A DNA stretch of 64,000 nucleotides from contig WARS01000047.1 in assembly GCA_008933995.1 (NCBI GenBank), positions 1,426,001 to 1,490,000 of the forward strand, given 5' to 3'. The position numbers were made by a program, and so were the translations under genes. The DNA comes from Datnioides undecimradiatus. Lineage: Eukaryota > Chordata > Actinopteri > Lobotiformes > Datnioididae. The notes beneath the pieces are model-generated. The model saw only the letters and a list, made by a program, of their open reading frames with translations. It made no database searches and was not told the DNA's origin. Each line of letters starts with the position of its first letter. The stretch's first letter is position 1. Positions 55,912-64,000 of the stretch are shown one piece after another.

Positions 55912-58900
55912 CATTTGAGAAGAGATCTTTATCCAGCCAAGCCCTGACCCAGCAGCAGTATAACCACAAGTATTTCTCCTAGAGAGGGAGAACCAGAGAG
56001 ACAGAGAGCGAGAGACTCTCTGCCACTGCAGGGTCAGAGATTACAAACTCAATTGTACTCTGCTGGGTGACATGTCTGCTCAGCAACTTCCTGCCAGCGA
56101 CATCAGAGGGGAGGAAAGTATGGAGAAAGAGGGGGAGGCGAGGGAGGCCGTCCATGCTTCCAGTGCCATTAATCTTTCTCTGTTTGTGCACTGCAAATAA
56201 AAAAAAGGATTTAGTCTCCCATAAAGCCAATGAGTCTGACTTATTCCCAGAATAGAGTCAGTGGGGAAAAAAGGAAAAATAAAGAGATGTTTTAAAAATT
56301 GAGTGCATCTTCCTGTCTGATATTTATTTTTTAAATAGGGGTGGTGCAGTTAGGCTTAGAAAGCTTGGGATTGATGACTGCATGGTCCCTCCAGTTTGAC
56401 AATGATACGATTTCCACCTCAAACCTTTGTCACATTTCTGTTACACAGGTTATTTTCAAGCTTTGACTTATTTTGAAGGAAATCAGAGACAAGCTGTTAT
56501 ATACCTCAGCAACCACATCTGTATGGAAAGCTTTTAGATGAACAGCTAACTAAGGGCAACTTGAATGATCAGATAATTCCCAAAGCAAGCCATTTTAAAG
56601 TTGGCATTGATAAGAGAATGCCTCAGTTCACACGAAGAACGTTCTCAGTCCATGAAACCGGCGGGATTTTAAAAAAGTGAAACGCATGAGACTGGCAACA
56701 AGTTTCTCCACCTCATCTGTTTTGTGAATACATTAATTGGATCTGTTAAGAGGTTATATCCACAAGCTGCTTTGCCAAGATACCAGCTCGCTGCTGCCAG
56801 CTGTTGTCTTGAGTATCAAGTGTTTTTGAATGTTAACAATGTCTTCAAAACTAGTCTGAAAGCAACAGCATACACAGACAGAGGAAGCACCAGATTGAAT
56901 CCAGTTTTTCTGTTTTTTCATTTTGGAATTCAGACTGCCAGCTATTGTGTGTCATTTTGCTGCCGTCCAACCGGTTGTATTCACGGGAAAATCTTTTGGC
57001 TCAGTGTAAGTTACAGTTGTGCTCACGTTTCGTATCTTGGGTTCTGGACCTTTGGCCATTAAAACTGACGTAAGGGCATTAGTCACACACAGCGTTCAGT
57101 TAAATGTTGTTTGTCTTTCACGCACGAGGTGTATAGGCTCACTCGGTAAATGTCTTAATTCCACAACGCAGGGATTTGCGCCTTTGGTATGAGCTGCTGT
57201 CGAGTTAAGTGGCAGGAGGAGTGTGATCATTATTTCAATGAGGCTCTGGTGGTATGTGCTGAGGGAAGCAGGGAATTCACAGTCTGCCCCATATACACCA
57301 GTTACCTTGTGATCAAGCAGAATTAACATCAAATGTGATGCGCTTTTCCTTTGTGTAGTGATGTCTTGCTGAAATGTCTTTCAACTTAAGAGCTGAAGGG
57401 TGGCAAGGTGAAACTACACAAAGTGTCTGTTCATTTGGTCCGAGTATCCACAGAGACACGGCGTTACCTCCGAGTGGATTGTTTCACTATTTAATCAGGA
57501 TATAACCTAAATAAAATGTACATTCGGAACCTTTAAATGTCACGATGAGATTCAAGATTAACCAAGGACTGGTTTTAAAAAATCCCCCCGGCAGTCACAT
57601 TTACATAAGTGCTAAAAAATGAATCATAGCTCCTTTTAATAGGTAAATAATTAAAAACATTAATATAAAGGAGGCAACAGCAGTTCAGCGACATCATCTT
57701 CTGGTATACACAACCACTTTAAAAACAATGCAGTGTTTTCTTAGCTGGGAAGGTTTTAACACATTCATGTTTTTGCTAATTAGGTCGGAATTTGCCACAG
57801 TTAAGTCTTATGTTTATATATTTATATATATTATATATATATAAATTATAACGGTACGTGCACATTCAAAAGCATCTATATAAATATAACAAAATATGCT
57901 ATGGAGTCATTAAAATTACTGTGATCATAAAAGTATTGAGGATCAATAAGAAATTTACCCCCTACACCGCCAGCTACAACTGTTTCTCTCTTGTGCCTGT
58001 GCCATATTTCGAGACATTACTCGAAGCACATAGTGCACAGGCTCTTCGCTGTGGTCCACTGGGCAAATCTGCCATTAAATGCTTTTGCAGGCGCAGTGTG
58101 TAGAAGTAGAGTATTGATTTACATGCAACATCATTTTCTTTCCTCTCAAATATCTGGTGCTCAGTGTAGCAAGAATAAGATTCAGCATAATTACTTGAAT
58201 AATACGGGCACTTCACATATCTTTAAACTGTTCATTGGCTATACTGGGTGTATTTTTTTTTAAAAAAATATAGGCACGTTATCATGAACGGCATCCCAGA
58301 TAGTGTCATGAAAGAGCACATTTTTCCATTTATATTAAAACGGTTTCTAATATATATATACTGTATATGTCTTATTCTTGAGTCCAGATGCCACTGTAAT
58401 AATATTGGACTCATATTGAACTAAATCGTCTTCTCTGACCTTGAGTTCAAACACACAAAGTGAGAAGCTATTTAGCATTTAACACAAAGTTGCTAAACAT
58501 AAATAAATAATACAGAAGAATAATATAAAGGCACATATTCACCTTGTGTCATCTCTTGCTTACTTTACTTAAACATTTATGTAATAAAGTTATATAATGT
58601 AAGATCAGGATGTTCTAAAAAGTCAGTATCTGTCCAATGCAGTCACACCATAACCACAGTAAAATCCTGGCCAGAGAGTATTCTCATCAACATTTCCAAT
58701 TGACAATTGCTAAAATGATCATCCAATCATGTTTTATCAACCATGACTAGGCAGGCAGGCCTGTCTGCCTTCAGATTTCTCCAAATGCCGATGTGCTGTG
58801 AATGAGGCTGTAGTCAGAGTCATTTTTTTGTAAGGGTTAGGGGATTTTAGCTCTTGGCTCGCTGGATTACTGGAAATTTAACATTCCTTCCAAGGTTTAA

Positions 58901-60317
58901 GAGTACAACTGCTCTGGATGCTAAAGTTACACAGTTTGGGGTAATGCTAGTAGCTCTACTGTGCTCTTTCCCATCAGCCTTAGCTTTTATCCGAGACAGT
59001 GTTACATTTGCCTAACACACTGTTAATCCTGATTCCAAAAGCCTTTTCTAATCTCAAGGTTAATACTATACATATACTGTTTGCACATACTTGTAAGTAT
59101 TTTCAAAGTTTACAATCTGATTACAGTATTGTTCATCATACTTATGTTAATAGGGTTACGTTGCAATACAAGAAAAATGTTTTCTGCATGCTCGTCACAT
59201 TTTGATAGCCCCTCACGTGTAGCTATCACATGATTACTTAAGGATCATTTTACAAGATTGCTGAATGAGCTGGACGAACAAAGAAAAGTCAGCTGGTTAC
59301 AGCGTTTTTCAACCAACTCGTGGAGCTAATGTAAGCTCAGTTAGCTAGCTACAATTTCCCAGGAGCCGACGTCGCCGACAGTCGCTGGCTTTTTCTCTGC
59401 TTCTCTCTGAAACCGAACACCTGTTGTTTGAAAAATTCTTAAGAATTTCAAGTGGTAAATCTAAAAGCGTATCATTGTAGAGTGCAAATGTGCCACGTGA
59501 GAACGCAAAGCCCGATGGGTATAGCAGCAGTTACTAAAAGGAGCAGGGGGGCTCAGCAAACAGCCTTATTTTGTTTCAGTGAAGGCCTTTATTGTTCAGG
59601 GCCTAAGATGATTCAAGGCTGTATAAGTGCTAAGAAAGTTCAAGTGTCCACGTAATCTTCAGGTTGCATCTAAGCCAAAAAATATATATTTTAGCTCCCT
59701 TACAAAAACTGTACAGTAATACATTGAAAAGCACTTGTGAAGGGCTCTTATTCAACACCTTCTGTTAAGCAGTTCACTGTGTTCTCCCTCGAAGCATATC
59801 AGGAGGATCACCTTATCTATTGTAAGCTGTGGTACTAACCCATGGGCTTAGAGAAACCTAAAACTTGCCTTTGATAAGAATCAAGGGACTGCCTTCCTTC
59901 TGTGGTCCTTTCTCAAACCGTGCTCATTGGCAGCCTCCAGTGAAGGAGGGAAGAGACCGTTACTTCCCACAGAGGCTGAGTGAACACAGATGGGAGGGCC
60001 GTACCCCAGTGTCGGAATATCAAAGCAAATATTCACCTTAAGAGACAGACATGTTCATAAACTCCCCGGTCCTTCTCAATTTCCACATTATGAAATCAAA
60101 CGCCCACTGTGAAGTGGTTTGTTACCTTGCTTAAAATACGAGCTTTTTGCTGACAGCACCTGTGTTAAGGAGAGTTGGATTTGTGGCACCGATAAAAGGA
60201 GATTGTGGTGGAAAATAAGAAGTTTTAATGCCTCAGATTCCCTGGAATTTTTCTTTGAAGTCAAGGTTTGAAAGCAGACATGGTAATTGTCTCCAGGGGT
60301 TCTTGCTGTGTGTAGTG

Positions 60318-60319
<2 letters not shown>

Positions 60320-60354
<35 letters not shown>
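60320..60354. repeat. GT microsatellite, about 17 units
   Basis: Pure TG repeat preceded by imperfect TGTAG units. Confidence 0.97.
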
Positions 60355-60355
<1 letters not shown>

Positions 60356-63300
60356 ACGTTGTAAAGGAAACTACTAAGTAGAAGGGTTTGCCTGGGTGAT
60401 TTTCTATAAATTCAGTGCAGTTGTTGGAAACTTAAACTTAAATATAGTAATACCATGTATTTATTTTTTCATGTTTGTGATTTGTAACTTCAGAACCACT
60501 TTTTTATTAAATGCACCATATTATATTTTCCTCACCATCCCAACTATGTAGAGACGATTGTTCTTTCATAATGCTCTTTTTCCACCTCACATTACAAATC
60601 TGTTCATTTGTTTTAATTTTGGAGGAGTCCCCCGCTCGTCACAAAGAAGCTTAACTGTGAGTCCAAGAGTGAGAGCCTTTTCCTTGGAAAGTTCCAGCAG
60701 TTCGCTTGTTGAGTTTAAAAAGCTCTGACTGTTGTGAGGCAGTCTTGTTTTCTTGTTGCCCGAGGGCCACTGCAGGAGGTGAAGTCATAAAGATGGCTGG
60801 GAAAGTGGAACTGGGCTAAGTTAGGGAGCCTGTGTGAATCTCCCCGCAATAACACATGACTTCACTACACCTGTCAGCACCTAGAGCTAGCTGAGAGGCT
60901 AATGTGTGGCTCGCTCCTTACTGGCAGTGTTTTCTCAGAGCTGAATTGTTATGCTTATGAGGTGGGGGGGGTAGAAAATGATTTTAATACCTTTTGCTCC
61001 TCCGTCTTCCAGGGAATTTAAATAGTGGGGCGGTGGGCTGTTGACAGCTTGAAGTCATTTACTTCAAGACAATAATGAAGCCTTAACTGCTGGCACGCAG
61101 AGCTGGCTCTTGAACTAAACACCACAATACAAATACACCGAGGCATCACAGTTAATATCAGCGAATCCTGACAAGATCCCCCCCTGGTGTGATTATTTAA
61201 AAAAAAGGTTTATCTTTAATTTATTACAGGTACAAATTTGTGCATGTAGCAACTTTTCATCAGTGCGAAATGTGCCTGTTGACTATTTAGTTGCACTGAA
61301 ACGGGGAGCATTTTTAAGGCAAAGGAAAGTTGCAGTAACAGACTGACACCGCGGCGGTAATTGGAAAATCGTGGCCCCGGTGCCGAGCTTCTAATAATGA
61401 GACATGTCTCTCGTTGTGTTGAGGATATTAATAATGTAAAGATTCAGGAGCCAGTGTTGGACACTCCTAGATAATTAATGTTCACTCTCCAACTTGACAC
61501 CAGTTGATTCTGTAGGTGAAGGAGTATGTTAAATTATTAATCGGCACTGTGCGACTCGGTGCGCCTGAGCGCCAATGAAAGGGACAAAGTGAGTTGCAGT
61601 GGCAGCCTGTTTAGATGGAACGGGTCAGTGTGGCTTTGGGTTAAATTCACATTGCACTAGTGTGAGCCAGAGCCTGTGTCCATACAACCTGAGGGAACAT
61701 ATGTTTACTGCTTCTGCTTCCAGGCGAAAGAGATGCATCAAGTAAAAACTTAAAAACTTAAAAACCCTGCATGTTTTCAGACATTATAAGTTTCATATTA
61801 TTTTATTAGAGTAATATTAGTTTAAAAGCTAAAGTGTTTTTTATATTCTATATTTTTGTCATATATTATTCTGTTGGTTATTTTCTCAGTTGATCAACAA
61901 ATGTTTTGGTGCATATAATGTATGGAAATGGTGAATTTTGCCCATCATGATTGGTTCAGTCTGCATGTTCTATTCTATGGGAATTGTAGGCATGAGCCGA
62001 GCACTTACTGTTATATTGATTAATGCAGAGATAAAGGTAAATGCATACTCAATGATTTGACCCAATTTCCCAGCGCTGCTGCATATGTGGCTGCGAAACA
62101 TAAAACACAATGTTTTACCGGAGTCTTAAAGGCTGAATTATGCTTCTGAGGAGGCCACGGGCTACATTTACATGCATGGTGTAATTTGGCCGTTTGCCAT
62201 TCGGCAGCAGAGATCCTGTTTGCGTTAAGCTGTTTAAATGGACCGTTGATACCTTGCAGTTTGTTACCATGAATAAACCAGTTAACGAAATATTTCCATG
62301 CACCTGAGCTGTTCTAGAGACCTGCGCTGTAATTACTGGCATGGTAAATTTACATTCTAACGCCACAACTGCCATCAGTGCAACAACATATTCAAGCTAT
62401 ATGTACTTACTGTTTTCCCCCCTTTTCAACAGAAATACATTTCTCACTAACTCATTCACACTGATCAACTCAAAGCCTTCCGCGATGCTAAGCTGCCCTT
62501 AATGAAACTCAACGCTTCCTGCAGATGTTTCACAGTAAATGTGACGTGAAAAGATTATTTCTCCCGAACCGCTGCAAGGCTTTTAATGTGAGACAGATGG
62601 AGGAATGAGTTTGCATTAACAGCAAACAGCAGATGAGAATAAATCAGAAAACCAGGAGGATTCTTCCTAAAAAAAAAAAACAATTAAACCCACATAAAAG
62701 AGGGAATTAGACCTGAAGTCCCGTCTGTCATAATGCGTCTGTTCCAGCCACTATTTGACAATTTTACTGTGTCGTGTTTAGATTTGCTGACCCAATATGA
62801 TACGCACAGAGTGGTTATTCTGTCAGAAAACAACATTCATGATATCTGGCCATATTCCTTCAGCTTTTCCATAAGCTGCAACCTGAACATGTAACGTTAC
62901 AGACACACTCGTCCAAGAACCATTGAAAGCCAGTTGTGGAACAGTGGATACATTTAACGATGGTTACAATTGGGTCAGTGTGTAAAACTTTCTATTAACT
63001 CTCAGGCAGTCATTGACATTTCTGGATTTGTAATCATTTGTAACATGTCGTCTGCAGTTAATTTTTGCAGACAGCGTTTTGAATTGCGATCTGAGGTACA
63101 TACATGAGCAGCATGTGTGTTTGCATGGCAGTGTTGTGTGCTTGTGCGCGCGCGTGCTCTGTTCCTGTGTTGTGCAGCCATGGAAAAACAAATAATACAC
63201 TAAGTGCGTGCAAAAAGCTGAAAGGCAGTTACAGTACAGTTTCCTGAGGGCAGCTGCGTTTGTCGGTGAGGGTTAATGAATGCCAGAAACAGCCTTGTGT

Positions 63301-64000
63301 TGTTTGGTGAACACGATAGATTAAAGAACGATTGGCGAACGATTGCTGTTGCATACAGTTCCCAACAACACCCTTTCACCTCCCACATGTAGCCCATAGC
63401 TCCGAGACAACCCATCTGTTTCTCCATTCCCAGGGTGAAACCAGCCTTGACAGAACTGGCTAAGCAGTATTTCAGAAATGTCCTTTCTGGGAAGACACAG
63501 TTGGCTTTGTGTAGTCCGCTATCTATCAAAATCTCTGCCTCTGGGTCTCTCCCTCACCTTATACTCTTATTATCCGTCTTTCTCACCGAATCATATTCCT
63601 CATTTTTACTCTCTAGTTCTCCCCCTCTGCTCTTTCCCTTCATTCTGTGCCTCCCTCCTCGCCTCCCCCTTATTCCACCCTCCTCATTTTTAAAAGCCAC
63701 ATGCTCCCAGCCCGTCTGGCTCAGTTGCACCCTGCCAATGAAGGGCTTTTTATTGGGCTGAGATTGAGTGCAGCCAAGCAGGGCCTGGCTAGGGCTGAGG
63801 CTGGGGCCAGCCTTGCAGTTCCCCACCACCACCACCCCTATCCCCACCCCCCACCCTGCTGCACAGACCACTCCACATGCCTGTTCTGGTCTGGCCCTGT
63901 CGCCCAGAAGGAGATTACTTGTCTCTGCTGCCCTTAATTGCCGACAGCAGCTGAAAAGAGCCAGAGAGAGAGACATTGTAGAGAGAGGAGAGGGAACAGT

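Larger units (their letters stand above)
46536..64000. other. 17.5 kb without recognisable exons (trip4 intron or flank)
   Basis: I found neither the trip4 C-terminal exons (a PFVFIC-type block) nor any other conserved coding piece. The longest open frame (219 codons on minus, 46697-47356) has no domain and no exon structure. The stretch contains microsatellites (47562, 49271, 49350, 55858 and 60320), a Tc1-like remnant (50695-51674) and a hAT-like end (51906). From about 60,600 the sequence is less repetitive, with scattered homeodomain-type ATTA words. Confidence 0.55.

Overview
The window reads as nuclear DNA of a teleost fish. It carries intron-rich vertebrate genes, many Tc1/mariner-type transposon copies, GT/CA microsatellites and several short interspersed repeats typical of ray-finned fish, possibly a percomorph. 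I aligned exons by eye against remembered vertebrate proteins. No search was run.

Layout. (1) About 1-6,200, minus strand: calml4, a calmodulin-like myosin light chain, five coding exons, 153 aa. Its large last intron holds an internally deleted Tc1 transposon nested in an older hAT-like repeat, and a long-inverted-repeat (foldback) element. (2) About 8,100-16,900, minus strand: cln6, the ER membrane protein of neuronal ceroid lipofuscinosis, seven coding exons, 303 aa, with a CCAAT/GC-rich promoter near 16,850. (3) 16,900-20,588: intergenic, with no gene seen. (4) 20,589-40,973, plus strand: the neuronal nicotinic acetylcholine receptor alpha-7 gene (chrna7-type), ten coding exons, 510 aa, complete. 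Its introns hold a truncated LINE, a DD37E Tc1-like transposon with terminal IR/DR structure, and several other repeats. (5) 42,527-46,535, plus strand: trip4 (activating signal cointegrator 1). Eleven exons encode the first 518 aa; the last ~60 aa are not found. (6) 46,536-64,000: 17.5 kb with no recognisable exon, holding microsatellites, an old Tc1-like remnant and a hAT-like end. It is most simply a very long last trip4 intron or flank.

The four host genes have unrelated functions: brush-border or sensory myosin light chain, ER-to-Golgi export of lysosomal enzymes, ligand-gated cation channel, and transcription/ribosome quality control. The calml4-cln6 adjacency is shared with human 15q23, and TRIP4 (15q22) and CHRNA7 (15q13) lie on the same human chromosome, so the block looks like a rearranged piece of ancient vertebrate synteny. 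I found no CRISPR, operon, virus-like element or clear RNA gene, and no convincing undescribed system. The most interesting items are the repeat architectures and the missing trip4 terminal exons.
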